Positions 42,878-53,002 of a stretch of 64,000 nt of DNA are shown in pieces. The first letter of the stretch is position 1. Each line of letters begins with the position of its first letter. The position numbers were made by a program, and so were the translations under genes. The stretch is from assembly GCF_031932625.1 (NCBI RefSeq), contig NZ_JAVSCK010000002.1, positions 496,001-560,000 on the forward strand, written 5' to 3'. The notes below the pieces were generated by a model. That model had not been told where the DNA came from. It did no database searches and saw only the letters and a list, made by a program, of their open reading frames with translations. The DNA comes from Hwangdonia seohaensis. Its GTDB lineage: Bacteria > Bacteroidota > Bacteroidia > Flavobacteriales > Flavobacteriaceae.

Positions 42878-45307
42878 CTATTTCTTTTTAAATTCATAAA
42901 ACAAACCAGCCAAAAGCAATAATCCAAAAAGGACGGAACTTGCCAATGCAATTTTACTACCTGTTTTAACAACATCTGGATCGAAACTAAACTCAATTAT
43001 GTGTTTGCCTGCTGGAATCTCCATGCCTCGCAACGTGTAATTTACACGCATGTGCGCCGCTTCCTTTCCATCAATAAATGTTTTCCAACCGTTACCGTAG
43101 TACACCTCGGAAAATACTGCAAACCCATCATTTGAATTGTTTGACTCGTATTTTAGATAATTCGGTTTGTTTTCAATCAATACAATTGAAGCTAGAGAAT
43201 CAACATCAAAGGAATTATAAGCTCTACTTTCTTTCAACAAATCTTTCGGCTTGTTAACATAAGTGTAAATTGCTTTATTCTTATTATCTAAACTATCTAA
43301 TGCGTTGATTTCCTCATTTGCAGAATTAACGCGTTCTAATGTTTTCACAAACCACGCATTACCATTGGCTTCTTCGTTGGCGTAAGGCACAGGATTACCG
43401 TTATCGTCTTGAACAATAATGTACTTTGTGTTTAACATATTCAGCACATTGATATTGTTTTGCGAAATATACCAATCGGAAACCTCTCTGTAACGTTTCA
43501 ACCCTGCAGCGTGATAACCGCTTAATGAATTGTGGTAATACGATGGTTTTGATTGTCCTGATACCAAATCCAACACCCTAAAATGCGTCGTGTCTTTTAG
43601 TATTTCCTTATCGGCCTCGTTTTTAGTGAAAGGTTGATTAACCTGCATTGCCGAAACAAAATTATCGTTGTTTACATATCGCCTATCAACACCTACTAAA
43701 TCAAAAAGAATAAGTGCAGCAAACGCCACCATAGCCCATTTTTCCTTTAGCTTGTCTTTCAAAAAAGCCCAAATAACACCAGCAGATAACAGTACCAAAA
43801 TCAACGTTCTCATGGTATCTTGGGTGAAAATCGCCTTTCTATCGGATTTGATCGCATCAATAAATGCCTGACCGTAATTTTGGCGGTAAAACCCATCGTT
43901 TACGCCAGCAAAATCGAAGGATGTTTTAAACAACAGAAACAAAATGGCAATCCCACCGGTTATCATTGCCGAAAACTTTAAAGCTTTTAGTTTCTCTTCT
44001 TTCTTTTCAAAATCGTTAAATAATTTAACCAATCCGAAAATCGCTAAAACCGGAATGCACAATTCTAAAATAACTTGAATGGAACTTACGGCTCTAAATT
44101 TGTTGTAAAGCGGCACGTAATCAATAAAAAAGTCCGTTAAAAACCCTAAATTCTTTCCATAGGATAACAATAGCGATAGTATGGTACCGCCAACGAGCCA
44201 CCATTTTAAGCGGCCTTTTACCAGAAATAAGGCAAATACAAACAAAAACAAAACAACGGCACCTATGTAAGCCGGAGCCTCAACAATGGGTTGGTCGCCC
44301 CAATACATGGGCGCGCGCTTCGATTCTTGTAAAGCCTGTGTTGGCGATGCGCCTAATTTCCTGTAAGCCTCGTAAGTAGCGGAGTCTTTCCCGAGGTTCT
44401 CCCCGTTTCCGCCACCCATAAAACGCGGAATGTAAAGATTAAACGTTTCTAAAATCCCGTAACTAAACTGGGTAATATAATCTCTATCCAAACCTGAAGT
44501 GACTTCTTTTGGCGAACCATCGGGATTTATAGTTAATTCGCTTTTACCACGTGTACTTTCTTTTACATATTCTTTTGTGGCCAGAATCCCGGTCGCATTT
44601 AATGCAATCGACAAAAAAACCGCAGCAAATAAAATACCGACAGATTTAAAGTAATGCGGCAATATCTTCTTTTTATAAGCATCGATTAAATAAGCGATTC
44701 CCAATACGATAACCAATAGCATTAAATAATAGGTCATTTGAAAATGGTTTGCCACAATTTCCAAACCCATAGCGACAACGGTGAGTAAAAAACCAGCTAT
44801 GTATTTTCGTTGGAACGTGAGTAGAATGCCGCTTAAAACCAACGGCATGTAAGCAATGGCGTGTGCTTTACTATTATGTCCAACCCCAAGAATAATGATT
44901 AAATACGTTGAAAACCCAAAGGCCAAAGCACCAATGGCGGCGAGTTTAAAATCGACTTTTAAAACGAGTAAAAGCACATAAAAACTCAGCAAATACAGAA
45001 ATAAATAGTCGGCCGGTCGGGGTAAAAACCGCAAGGCCAAATCTAATTTTTTAATATAATTATGCGGATACTTCGCACCCAATTGATAAGTTGGCATCCC
45101 ACTGAATGCACTATTTGTCCAATAGGTTTCCTCTCCGGTTTCAGCACGAAAATCTTTTTGCTGCTTGCTCATGCCAATATATTGCACGATATCGCTTTGA
45201 AAAATCTGTTTCCCTTTTAAAACAGGGCTAAAATAAGCTAAAGAAAGTATTACAAAACCTACTAAAACAAGTAAGTGCGGAAGTGTTTTTTTAAATGAAA
45301 ATTGCAT
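42878..45307 (-). CDS. YfhO family membrane protein
   Basis: An 809-residue polytopic protein of the YfhO type, which is structurally related to GT-C glycosyltransferases. The N-terminal Asp motif of the family is in GKQIFQSDIVQYIGMSKQQKD; many hydrophobic helices follow, then a periplasmic domain from about 560 with NMLNTKYIIVQDDNG and FSEVYYGNGWKTFIDGKEAA, and a final membrane helix. YfhO proteins modify lipoteichoic acid or other surface glycans in Gram-positives; in Bacteroidota the role is unknown. Confidence 0.85.
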   Translation of the reverse strand: MQFSFKKTLPHLLVLVGFVILSLAYFSPVLKGKQIFQSDIVQYIGMSKQQKDFRAETGEETYWTNSAFSGMPTYQLGAKYPHNYIKKLDLALRFLPRPADYLFLYLLSFYVLLLVLKVDFKLAAIGALAFGFSTYLIIILGVGHNSKAHAIAYMPLVLSGILLTFQRKYIAGFLLTVVAMGLEIVANHFQMTYYLMLLVIVLGIAYLIDAYKKKILPHYFKSVGILFAAVFLSIALNATGILATKEYVKESTRGKSELTINPDGSPKEVTSGLDRDYITQFSYGILETFNLYIPRFMGGGNGENLGKDSATYEAYRKLGASPTQALQESKRAPMYWGDQPIVEAPAYIGAVVLFLFVFALFLVKGRLKWWLVGGTILSLLLSYGKNLGFLTDFFIDYVPLYNKFRAVSSIQVILELCIPVLAIFGLVKLFNDFEKKEEKLKALKFSAMITGGIAILFLLFKTSFDFAGVNDGFYRQNYGQAFIDAIKSDRKAIFTQDTMRTLILVLLSAGVIWAFLKDKLKEKWAMVAFAALILFDLVGVDRRYVNNDNFVSAMQVNQPFTKNEADKEILKDTTHFRVLDLVSGQSKPSYYHNSLSGYHAAGLKRYREVSDWYISQNNINVLNMLNTKYIIVQDDNGNPVPYANEEANGNAWFVKTLERVNSANEEINALDSLDNKNKAIYTYVNKPKDLLKESRAYNSFDVDSLASIVLIENKPNYLKYESNNSNDGFAVFSEVYYGNGWKTFIDGKEAAHMRVNYTLRGMEIPAGKHIIEFSFDPDVVKTGSKIALASSVLFGLLLLAGLFYEFKKK

Positions 45308-45426
45308 GAAAATGTGTTAAAATCAATGGTTGTGAAATTAACTATTATTTTCGAGATATACTTAACCTAAAAGAATCAAAATTTAATTGTTAAGATTTCG
45401 GGTTGTACGAAAATGGCAAAAGAAGA

Positions 45427-45690
45427 TTATTCTATTTCTTCAAAATCCACATAATCGCCCACTTTTTTATTTGATGCTTTAGTGTTTGGCATTTTATCAA
45501 TAGTCACTTCGCCTTCGCGTATTGGCTTTTCTTGTTCTTGTTTTCCTCTGAATTGCCCAAATTGTTCACCAAATTGTTTTTCGGCTTTTTTAGCAGCATA
45601 TTTAATCAAAAAAGGTGCAAATATTCTAGAAAGCACTTTAATGCCATAATATACCAACACAATAATAAGTATGGTTCTTAATAAACCCAT
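45427..45690 (-). CDS. DUF4834 family small membrane protein
   Basis: An 87-residue protein with one N-terminal membrane helix (LLRTILIIVLVYYGIKVLSR), then a charged helix (KYAAKKAEKQFGEQFGQ) and a short acidic end (KKVGDYVDFEEIE). This fits DUF4834, a small family in Bacteroidota, often near the YfhO gene as here. Function unknown. Confidence 0.8.
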   Translation of the reverse strand: MGLLRTILIIVLVYYGIKVLSRIFAPFLIKYAAKKAEKQFGEQFGQFRGKQEQEKPIREGEVTIDKMPNTKASNKKVGDYVDFEEIE

Positions 45691-45856
45691 TATAGACTTT
45701 TTTTAAAAATTTATACAAAAATACGATTCTAAACATTTAAAAAACCCTTAAAAATGATAAAAAAAGTATAAAATATCTATATTTGAGCATCCTATATAAT
45801 AATTAGTGAAAGTATTACATAACTATAAATTATAGATATTTTACAAAACATTCATT

Positions 45857-46861
45857 ATGAACCCAATCAAATCTACCTTAATTTTACTACTAAGCTTAGT
45901 TAGCACACAGGCTTTTAGTCAATATACAGATGTTATTAACTCCAACCGACCAGGTGTTTCACGTAGTGCATTTTCTGTGGGAACAAACGTTGCGCAATTT
46001 GAAGTTGGCCCATATATCATAAAAGAAAAAAGAACGCCCGCTATGGCTTTTGAAGTTTCTGGTTTTGGAGTGGATTTTGCAGCACGATACGGCTTACTTT
46101 GGGAAGAACTGGAATTAAATATTGAAGGTACGTATCAAAACGACACCAAAACATACACCTCTAATTTAGCCGCTGAAGATGCGCGTTCAAATTTTAAATT
46201 TGTAAGTGTTGGTGCAAAATATTTGATTTATGACCCTTATAAAAATTCCGAGAACGACAAGCCTAATTTATATAGTTGGAAAGCAAATAATCGTTTTAAG
46301 TGGAGCTCGTTAATTCCGGCTGTTTCAGTTTATTTGGGCGCAAATTACCACACCAAGCAAAACCCATACACAGCCCCCGGAATTGAAGGTTTTAGCCCTA
46401 AAGTTATGGTGGCCACCCAAAATAATTTTGCCGGCGGTTGGGTTATGGTAATTAATTTAATTAAAGATAGAATTGGCACAGACCAGTCCGATTTTCAATA
46501 CATACTAACCCTAACGCATTCCTTTAGCCCAAAATGGGTAATATTTGGAGAGGCACAAGGTATTAAAAGTGATTTTTATGCCGATAATTTGTTTAGATTT
46601 GGGGGCGCTTATTTATGGGGGAAGGACTTTCAGCTGGACACTGCCCTTACCTTTAACACCAAAGACACACCTTCTGTTTTTAGCGTTAACTTAGGGGCGT
46701 CGTACCGATTGGATTTTCATAAGGACAAAGAAATTGACAACGGCAATTCCGCCGAAGATGAATTAGAAAGAAAATCAAGAAGAAACAAAAAAGTCAAAAA
46801 TAAAGACGCTGCAGAATCAAAGAAAAAGCAAAAAAGAAGAGATACCGATTTTGATAATTAA
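45857..46861 (+). CDS. Outer-membrane channel-like protein (phenol MetA-deg type)
   Basis: A 334-residue protein with a signal peptide (KSTLILLLSLVSTQAFS) and a barrel-like pattern of alternating strands resembling the Phenol_MetA_deg / transporter family (SNRPGVSRSAFSVGTNVAQFEVGP, here split: SNRPGVSRSAFSVG and VAQFEVGP). The C-terminal tail (about residues 300-334) is a lysine/arginine-rich unstructured region (KSRRNKKVKNKDAAESKK) after the barrel end, which is unusual because barrels normally finish with an aromatic residue at the C-terminus. A transport role is inferred. Confidence 0.7.
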   Translation: MNPIKSTLILLLSLVSTQAFSQYTDVINSNRPGVSRSAFSVGTNVAQFEVGPYIIKEKRTPAMAFEVSGFGVDFAARYGLLWEELELNIEGTYQNDTKTYTSNLAAEDARSNFKFVSVGAKYLIYDPYKNSENDKPNLYSWKANNRFKWSSLIPAVSVYLGANYHTKQNPYTAPGIEGFSPKVMVATQNNFAGGWVMVINLIKDRIGTDQSDFQYILTLTHSFSPKWVIFGEAQGIKSDFYADNLFRFGGAYLWGKDFQLDTALTFNTKDTPSVFSVNLGASYRLDFHKDKEIDNGNSAEDELERKSRRNKKVKNKDAAESKKKQKRRDTDFDN

Positions 46862-46889
46862 AACAGTCAAGATTTTTCGTTAATAATAT

Positions 46890-48011
46890 ATGATTACACT
46901 TAAAGAAGTAACCACCAAAAAAGGCCTAAAAACTTTCGTAAAGTTTCCTTTTAAGCTTTATAAAGACTCGAAATACTGGGTACCTCCTATCATTTCAGAA
47001 GAAGTAAGAACATTAAATAAAAATGTAAATCCAGCATTTAACGATGCCGATGCGCGCTTTTTTTTAGCTTATAAAGACCATGAGATTGTTGGCAGAATTG
47101 CTTGTATCATCAACTGGATAGAGGTCAATAAACAAAACCAAAAGAAAATGCGCTTTGGGTGGTTTGATGTTATTGACGATATTGAGGTGACTAAAAAACT
47201 GTTGGAAAAAGTCAATGAAATTGGAAAGGCCAATAATTTAGAATTTATCGAAGGCCCTGTAGGGTTTTCCAATTTGGATAAGGTTGGCGTGCTAACGCAT
47301 GGCTTTGATGAAATAGGCAGCATGATTACATGGCACAACCATCCGTATTATGCGACACATTTTGAAAAACTAGGGTATACAGTTGCCAAAACCTATTCTG
47401 AGAACAAAATGGAGTTTAAAAATATTCTTCCTGAGTATTTCTCGAAAATCCAAGATTTAATAAAAAGACGCTACAAATTAAAGGCTTTGAATTTTACAAA
47501 GAATAAGGATATTATGCCTTATACCGATGAAATGTTTGAGGTTTTCTCGAAATCGCACGCAACACTTTCTTCTTTTGTAGAAATAAACGACGAGCAAAAA
47601 GCGTATTTTAAAAAGAAGTTTATTGGTTTTTTAAATCCGGAATACGTGAAGTTTGTCTTGGATAAAGATGACAAATTGATTGGTTTTGGCATTGTAACGC
47701 CCTCGTACGCTGAAGCTTTACAAAAAATGAAGGGTAAATTATTCCCTTTTGGAATAAAGCACTTATTACACGCTAAAAAGCATGCTAAAACCGTAACTTT
47801 TTATTTAATCGGGGTTTTACCAGAATATCAAAACAAAGGTATTACGGCTATTATTTTTGAAGAATTTTATAAAACCTTTAAGGAGAAAGGTATTGAGTTA
47901 TGCGTTAGAGGACCTGAATTGGATGACAATGAAGCTATCCATAAACTTTGGAAAAACTTTAAGCCCGTAACCCATAAAAGACGATGTACTTTTAGAAAAG
48001 ATATTCTTTGA
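46890..48011 (+). CDS. GNAT-like N-acyltransferase family protein
   Basis: A 373-residue protein; the N-terminus (KEVTTKKGLKTFVKFPFKLY, KDSKYWVPPI) and segments EGPVGFSNLDKVGVLTHGFD and GVLPEYQNKGITAIIFEEFY place it in the GNAT-like family of Bacteroidota with unknown substrate. QNKGITA is the acetyl-CoA-binding loop motif (Q/RxxGxA). It follows the barrel-type gene by 28 bases and may be co-transcribed. Some databases label homologues GTP cyclohydrolase, which nothing in the sequence supports. Confidence 0.75.
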   Translation: MITLKEVTTKKGLKTFVKFPFKLYKDSKYWVPPIISEEVRTLNKNVNPAFNDADARFFLAYKDHEIVGRIACIINWIEVNKQNQKKMRFGWFDVIDDIEVTKKLLEKVNEIGKANNLEFIEGPVGFSNLDKVGVLTHGFDEIGSMITWHNHPYYATHFEKLGYTVAKTYSENKMEFKNILPEYFSKIQDLIKRRYKLKALNFTKNKDIMPYTDEMFEVFSKSHATLSSFVEINDEQKAYFKKKFIGFLNPEYVKFVLDKDDKLIGFGIVTPSYAEALQKMKGKLFPFGIKHLLHAKKHAKTVTFYLIGVLPEYQNKGITAIIFEEFYKTFKEKGIELCVRGPELDDNEAIHKLWKNFKPVTHKRRCTFRKDIL

Positions 48012-48060
48012 AAAGTATCGCTTTTAAGCACAAAAAAAAACAGACGATTCTACGTTAAAA

Positions 48061-48097
48061 GAAAAATCCGATTCATTTTAATGAATCGGATTTTTTT
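48061..48097. terminator. Bidirectional intrinsic terminator
   Basis: AAAAATCCGATTCAT and ATGAATCGGATTTTTTT pair perfectly around a TTTTA-type loop (about 48063-48097), between two convergent genes. Confidence 0.85.
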
Positions 48098-48117
48098 ATA
48101 TCCTAAATACGTTGTAA

Positions 48118-49377
48118 TTACTCGCCCATGGCCGCCATTACCGCTGCCGATAAACGCTTGTACGTTCCGTTTTCCAATCGGTCTCTAATCGCATCAAAAG
48201 CATCTAAGGTTTCTTCAACATCTTTTAAAGTATGTGTTGCCGTAGGAATCATTCTAAGTAAAATCAATCCTTTAGGTATCACCGGGTAAACCACTATAGA
48301 ACAGAATATTCCGTAATTTTCACGCAAGTCTCTAACCAACGCCATAGCCTCTGGAATACTACCTTTTAAATACACTGGGGTAACGCAACTTTGAGTTGTA
48401 CCAATATCGAAACCACGTGCTTTTAATCCAGATTGTAAGGCGTTAACAATAGTCCATAAATCCTGTTTTAACTCTGGCATTGTTTTTAGCATTTCCAAAC
48501 GTTTTAATGCCCCAACCACTAACTGCATTTGAAGTGATTTAGCAAACATTTGAGAGCGCAAATTGTATTTTAAATAATCAATAATTTCTTGGTCGGCGGC
48601 AATAAAAGCGCCCGTACTCGCCATAGATTTTGCGAATGTTGCAAAATACACGTCAATCCCGTCTTGAACGCCTTGCTCCTCTCCTGCTCCGGCGCCTGTT
48701 TTTCCTAATGTCCCGAAACCATGGGCATCATCAACAAAAAACCTGAAGTTATATTTCTTTTTAAGTGCTACTATCTCTTTTAAACGCCCTTGTTCCCCGC
48801 GCATTCCAAATACTCCTTCGGAAATAACCAAAATACCGCCACCGGTTTGTTCGGCCATTTTGGTAGCGCGCTCTAAGTTTTTTTCTAAACTTTCAACATC
48901 GTTATGCTTATATGTAAAACGTTTACCCATGTGTAAACGTACCCCATCAATAATACAGGCGTGTGCATCGACATCGTAAACTATAATATCATCTTTAGCA
49001 ACTAAAGCATCAATGGTAGATACCATGCCTTGATAACCAAAATTTAAAAGATAAGCCGCTTCTTTATTAACGAATTCAGCCAATTCATCTTGAAGTTTTT
49101 CGTGCAAATCTGTGTGACCAGACATCATTCTTGCTCCCATAGGATAAGCCGAACCGTAATCTGCTGCTGCTTGTGCATCCACTTTTCGAACTTCGGGGTG
49201 GTTTGCCAAGCCTAAATAATCGTTGATACTCCAAGTGATGACATCTTTCCCCTGGAACTTCATGCGATTTGAAATCTCTCCTTCTAATTTTGGAAATACA
49301 AAATACCCTTCAGCTTGAGATGCCCATTTACCTAACGGACCTTTATCCTTGTAAATCTTTTCGAATAAATCTTTCAT
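48118..49377 (-). CDS. Alpha-oxoamine synthase, likely cysteate acyltransferase (sulfonolipid) or relative
   Basis: A 419-residue PLP enzyme of the SPT/AONS/KBL family, which joins an amino acid to an acyl thioester with loss of CO2. Visible: YDVDAHACIIDG with the His that stacks on PLP, FFVDDAHGFGTLG (216-224) with the Asp that binds the pyridine N, and ATFAKSMASTGAF with the PLP Lys250. In flavobacteria the cysteate acyl transferase for the sulfonolipid capnine belongs to this family. The adjacent cysteine-synthase-like gene fits a cysteate supply. Other members (serine palmitoyltransferase, KBL) cannot be excluded by sequence alone. Confidence 0.7.
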   Translation of the reverse strand: MKDLFEKIYKDKGPLGKWASQAEGYFVFPKLEGEISNRMKFQGKDVITWSINDYLGLANHPEVRKVDAQAAADYGSAYPMGARMMSGHTDLHEKLQDELAEFVNKEAAYLLNFGYQGMVSTIDALVAKDDIIVYDVDAHACIIDGVRLHMGKRFTYKHNDVESLEKNLERATKMAEQTGGGILVISEGVFGMRGEQGRLKEIVALKKKYNFRFFVDDAHGFGTLGKTGAGAGEEQGVQDGIDVYFATFAKSMASTGAFIAADQEIIDYLKYNLRSQMFAKSLQMQLVVGALKRLEMLKTMPELKQDLWTIVNALQSGLKARGFDIGTTQSCVTPVYLKGSIPEAMALVRDLRENYGIFCSIVVYPVIPKGLILLRMIPTATHTLKDVEETLDAFDAIRDRLENGTYKRLSAAVMAAMGE

Positions 49378-49557
49378 TTATTATAAATCTTTTTTGCTAT
49401 GAAAAAACAAACATGTGTAACACTTTAATTGTGCAGATGTACGCTTTTAGTTCTTTAGTTAGTTGCTGCAAAATTAAATATTTAAATTGTTTGAACATAA
49501 TTTTTAAGGTTCAATTATTCATTATATCATTTCTTGATTGATATTAAACCAAAAAAA

Positions 49558-49587
49558 GAGCCTTATTTTAAAAATAAAGCTCTTTTT
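49558..49587. terminator. Intrinsic terminator upstream of the oxoamine synthase gene
   Basis: GAGC-TTATTT and AAATAA-GCTC with one mismatched pair, followed by TTTTT. It lies after the stop of the cysteine-synthase-like gene, so the two genes are probably expressed separately. Confidence 0.7.
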
Positions 49588-49606
49588 AGTATATATTTTA
49601 TGTTCA

Positions 49607-50647
49607 TTATTTTATGTATTGAACCGTTTTTTCCGTTTCGTGGTTAACACTATCAAAAAAGCCTTGTTCGTTCATCCATTTATCACTGTAAACCTTACTC
49701 ATATAGCGCGATCCGTGATCTGGAAATATAATAACAACATTGTCGTTTTCATTAAATTCGCCAATTTCATCCAATTGAGCAACCGCTTGCATGGCAGCTC
49801 CAGAAGTATAGCCCACAAACAACCCTTCGGTTTTTGCAATTAATCTTGCAGTGTGCGCACTTTCTTCATCGGTTACTTTAACAAACTCATCAATGGTATC
49901 GAAATCTGTTGCGGTTGGAATTAAATTTTTGCCCAAACCTTCAATTCTGTACGGATAAATTTCTTTTTCGTCGAACTCTCTGGTTTCGTGGTATTTTTTA
50001 AGCACGGATCCAAAAGCATCAACACCTATAACTTTAATGTTTGGGTTTTGCGCCTTTAAATACTTAGCTGTTCCGGAAATGGTTCCACCAGTACCACTAC
50101 ACGCCACCAAGTGTGTGATTTTGCCTTCGGTTTGATTCCAAATTTCCGGACCGGTAGAAAGGTAGTGTGCATCAATATTCAATTCATTGAAATACTGATT
50201 GATATAAACCGAACCTTTAATTTCTTCGTGCAAACGTTTAGCGACTTGGTAATACGATCTTGGATCGTCTGCGCTAACGTGCGCGGGACAAACATAAACC
50301 TTGGCGCCCATGGTTTTGAGCATGTCTATTTTATCTGCCGACGATTTAGAACTTACTGCCAAAACACAATCGTAGCCCTTAATGATACTAACCATGGCGA
50401 TACTAAAACCTGTATTGCCCGAAGTAGTTTCAATGATGGTATCACCTGGGTTAAGAATTCCTTTTCGTTCTGCTTCTTCTATAATGTGTAATGCTATTCT
50501 ATCCTTTGAAGAATGACCTGGATTAAAAGCTTCTACTTTAGCAAAAAAGTTGCCTTTAAATTTTGATGTGATTTTATTAAGTCTAATAAGCGGTGTGTTG
50601 CCTATTAAGTCTAATACATTATCAAAAACCTGATTGTTTTGTTTCAT
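49607..50647 (-). CDS. Cysteine-synthase-family PLP enzyme, possibly cysteate synthase
   Basis: A 346-residue beta-family PLP enzyme. Lys48 in NPGHSSKDRIALHII holds PLP; TTSGNTGFSIAMV (74-86) binds the substrate carboxylate; ACSGTGGTISGTAKYL binds the phosphate. The sequence NPGHSSKDR differs from NPSSSVKDR of usual O-acetylserine sulfhydrylases. It lies upstream of the oxoamine synthase on the same strand, 229 bases apart. Together they could convert a serine derivative and sulfite to cysteate and then to a sulfonolipid base. Alternatives are a normal cysteine synthase or cystathionine beta-synthase relative. Confidence 0.7.
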   Translation of the reverse strand: MKQNNQVFDNVLDLIGNTPLIRLNKITSKFKGNFFAKVEAFNPGHSSKDRIALHIIEEAERKGILNPGDTIIETTSGNTGFSIAMVSIIKGYDCVLAVSSKSSADKIDMLKTMGAKVYVCPAHVSADDPRSYYQVAKRLHEEIKGSVYINQYFNELNIDAHYLSTGPEIWNQTEGKITHLVACSGTGGTISGTAKYLKAQNPNIKVIGVDAFGSVLKKYHETREFDEKEIYPYRIEGLGKNLIPTATDFDTIDEFVKVTDEESAHTARLIAKTEGLFVGYTSGAAMQAVAQLDEIGEFNENDNVVIIFPDHGSRYMSKVYSDKWMNEQGFFDSVNHETEKTVQYIK

Positions 50648-50725
50648 AAATGCTTTTTAAAAGCTACTCAATATTACTAAAAATATTTGTAACTTAAAAC
50701 TTGGCAAAAATAAGCAATTTTTTTG

Positions 50726-52786
50726 TTATGCACTAATTCCTTCTAAATCTAAAATAAAAGCATACTCTAAGGCTACTTCCTTTAGGCTTTCAAAGCGCCC
50801 CGAAGCACCACCATGGCCAGAATCCATATCGGTGTGCAATAATAATTTGTTATGGTCTTTTTTTAATTCCCTTAATTTCGCGACCCATTTTGCGGGTTCC
50901 CAATATTGCACCTGCGAATCGTGCAAACCTGTTGTTACCAACATGTTCGGATAGTGTTTGGCCTCTACGTTATCATAAGGCGAATAGGATTTCATGTAAT
51001 TATAAAATTCTTTTTCATTTGGGTTTCCCCATTCATCGTATTCTCCGGTGGTTAACGGAATGGTATCATCGAGCATGGTAGTAACGACGTCAACAAACGG
51101 AACCGCTGCTAAAATACCGTTGTACAATTCTGGGTTCATGTTTATTATAGCGCCCATCAACAAACCACCTGCCGAACCACCGTAAGCGTAAAGGTGTTTG
51201 CTGGAAGTATATTTTTGCTCGATTAAATATTTAGAGCAATCGATAAAATCTGTGAATGTGTTTTTTTTGGTCAACAGTTTCCCGTTTTCGTACCAATCCC
51301 TTCCCAAATACTCTCCACCGCGGATGTGCGTTATGGCGTAAATAAATCCGCGATCCAATAAACTCAAGCGTATCGTTGAAAAAGAAGGGTCGATTGTAGA
51401 ACCGTAAGAGCCATAAGCGTATTGCAATAACGGGTTTTTACCGTTTAACTTTACCCCTTTTTTATAAACCAACGATATGGGTATTTTTACACCATCTCTT
51501 GCCGTTGCCCAAAGGCGCTGGGATTTGTAATTTTCTTTTTTAAAATTACCACCCAAAACAGCTTGTTCTTTTTTTATTTCGCTTTGTTTGGTTTTTAGAT
51601 TATAATCAATAATAGCATTCGGATGCGTTAGTCCACTATATCCGTAACGCAGAGTATCGCTGTTAAAATCCGGGTTGGTGCCAATATAAGTGGTGTAGGT
51701 TTCTGAATTGAACGGCAAATAATAATCTTCACTCCCATCCCATTTAATAATACGAAGTTTATTGAGTCCGTTTTCGCGTTCGTTAACCACTAAAAAGTTT
51801 TTAAAAATTTCAATATCTTCAATTAAAACGTTTTTTCTGTGCGGTATAACATCTTCCCAAAATTCTTTTTCCGTGGTGGTTGAACTTGTCTTTGAAAGCT
51901 TGAAATTAGTGGCTTTATCAATGTTTGAAATGATATAAAAGGCATCGTTAAAGTGTGCAATGTTATATTCTAAATCCGTAATTCTTTTTTGAAATATTTT
52001 GAAATCACCGTCAGGCGTATCGGCATTTAAAATGCGGTATTCCGAACTCAACGTACTCGAAGACCCAATAATGATGTATTTTCTGGATTTCGATTTATAA
52101 ACAAAGGTGTTGAAGGTGTCGTCAGTTTCATGGAAAACCTCGATATCCTTGTTTGTTTCGGTGTGCAGTTTATGTTTAAAAATTTTAAAAGAGCGCAGTG
52201 TAACCTCGTCTTTCATGGCATAAAACAAGGTTTTGTTATCGTTTGCCCAAGTTACGCTTCCCGTGGTATTTAAAATTTTATCGGCGTAAACCTCGCCCGT
52301 TTCCAGATTTTTAATTTGAATGGTGTATTGGCGTCTGCTTACCGTATCGGTTGAAAACGCTGCCAATTTATTATTTGGGCTAATGGCAATGCTTCCTAAA
52401 TTAAAATAGGCTAAACCTTGGGCCATGCGGTTGCAGTCGAATAAAATTTCCTCTTCGGCTTCTAAACTTTCCTTTTTTCTGGCGTAAATGGGGTAATCGC
52501 TGCCTTTTTCAAAACGCGTAATGTACCAATAGCCATTAAGCTTGTAAGGTGCGCTGGTATCGTCTTCTTTAATGCGCGCCTTCATTTCTTTAAATAAATC
52601 CTTTTGAAAACCTTCCGTATGCTGCATCATCTGTTTTGTGTATGCGTTTTCTGCATTTAAATACGCTATGGTTTCGGGGTTTTCCTTATCGTTCAACCAA
52701 TAATAATTATCGATTCGGGTATCGTTATGAACCTGTAATGCTTTCGGTATTTTTTTAGCTATTGGTGGCTGAATTGTATTTTTCAA
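50726..52786 (-). CDS. ptrB: S9A prolyl oligopeptidase / oligopeptidase B
   Basis: A 686-residue serine peptidase with an N-terminal seven-bladed propeller and a C-terminal alpha/beta hydrolase domain. The nucleophile motif is YAYGGSAGGLLMGAIIN; the His is in HTDMDSGHGGASGRFE, and the Asp lies in TGLHDSQVQYWEPAKW. SYGSTIDPSFSTIRLSLLDR with GFIYAITHIRGGEYLGRDWY are typical of oligopeptidase B. Cleavage after basic residues of short peptides is the family activity. No signal peptide, so it is probably cytoplasmic. Confidence 0.93.
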   Translation of the reverse strand: MKNTIQPPIAKKIPKALQVHNDTRIDNYYWLNDKENPETIAYLNAENAYTKQMMQHTEGFQKDLFKEMKARIKEDDTSAPYKLNGYWYITRFEKGSDYPIYARKKESLEAEEEILFDCNRMAQGLAYFNLGSIAISPNNKLAAFSTDTVSRRQYTIQIKNLETGEVYADKILNTTGSVTWANDNKTLFYAMKDEVTLRSFKIFKHKLHTETNKDIEVFHETDDTFNTFVYKSKSRKYIIIGSSSTLSSEYRILNADTPDGDFKIFQKRITDLEYNIAHFNDAFYIISNIDKATNFKLSKTSSTTTEKEFWEDVIPHRKNVLIEDIEIFKNFLVVNERENGLNKLRIIKWDGSEDYYLPFNSETYTTYIGTNPDFNSDTLRYGYSGLTHPNAIIDYNLKTKQSEIKKEQAVLGGNFKKENYKSQRLWATARDGVKIPISLVYKKGVKLNGKNPLLQYAYGSYGSTIDPSFSTIRLSLLDRGFIYAITHIRGGEYLGRDWYENGKLLTKKNTFTDFIDCSKYLIEQKYTSSKHLYAYGGSAGGLLMGAIINMNPELYNGILAAVPFVDVVTTMLDDTIPLTTGEYDEWGNPNEKEFYNYMKSYSPYDNVEAKHYPNMLVTTGLHDSQVQYWEPAKWVAKLRELKKDHNKLLLHTDMDSGHGGASGRFESLKEVALEYAFILDLEGISA

Positions 52787-52969
52787 ATGAAGCTGTTTTT
52801 ATTCTTGAATTAAGGCCTCAAAAGTACATGATTTTTTTTCATTTAGAAATTGACAAAAAACTAAATGAATAAAATTATGAACTAACATAGTGGTTACTGA
52901 AGTGAAATTAAATTTTGGGTTTTTTTGATACAAAATTTAATTTTACAGAAGAAAAATAGAAAAATTAAA

Positions 52970-52977
52970 TAGTTTTG
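52970..52977 (+). promoter_or_regulatory. -7 element of the YbaB gene
   Basis: TAGTTTTG, 25 bases before the ATG at 53003, matches TAnnTTTG. A -33 box is not clear. Confidence 0.4.
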
Positions 52978-53002
52978 TATTGTAAAACAAAAATTTAAAA
53001 TT

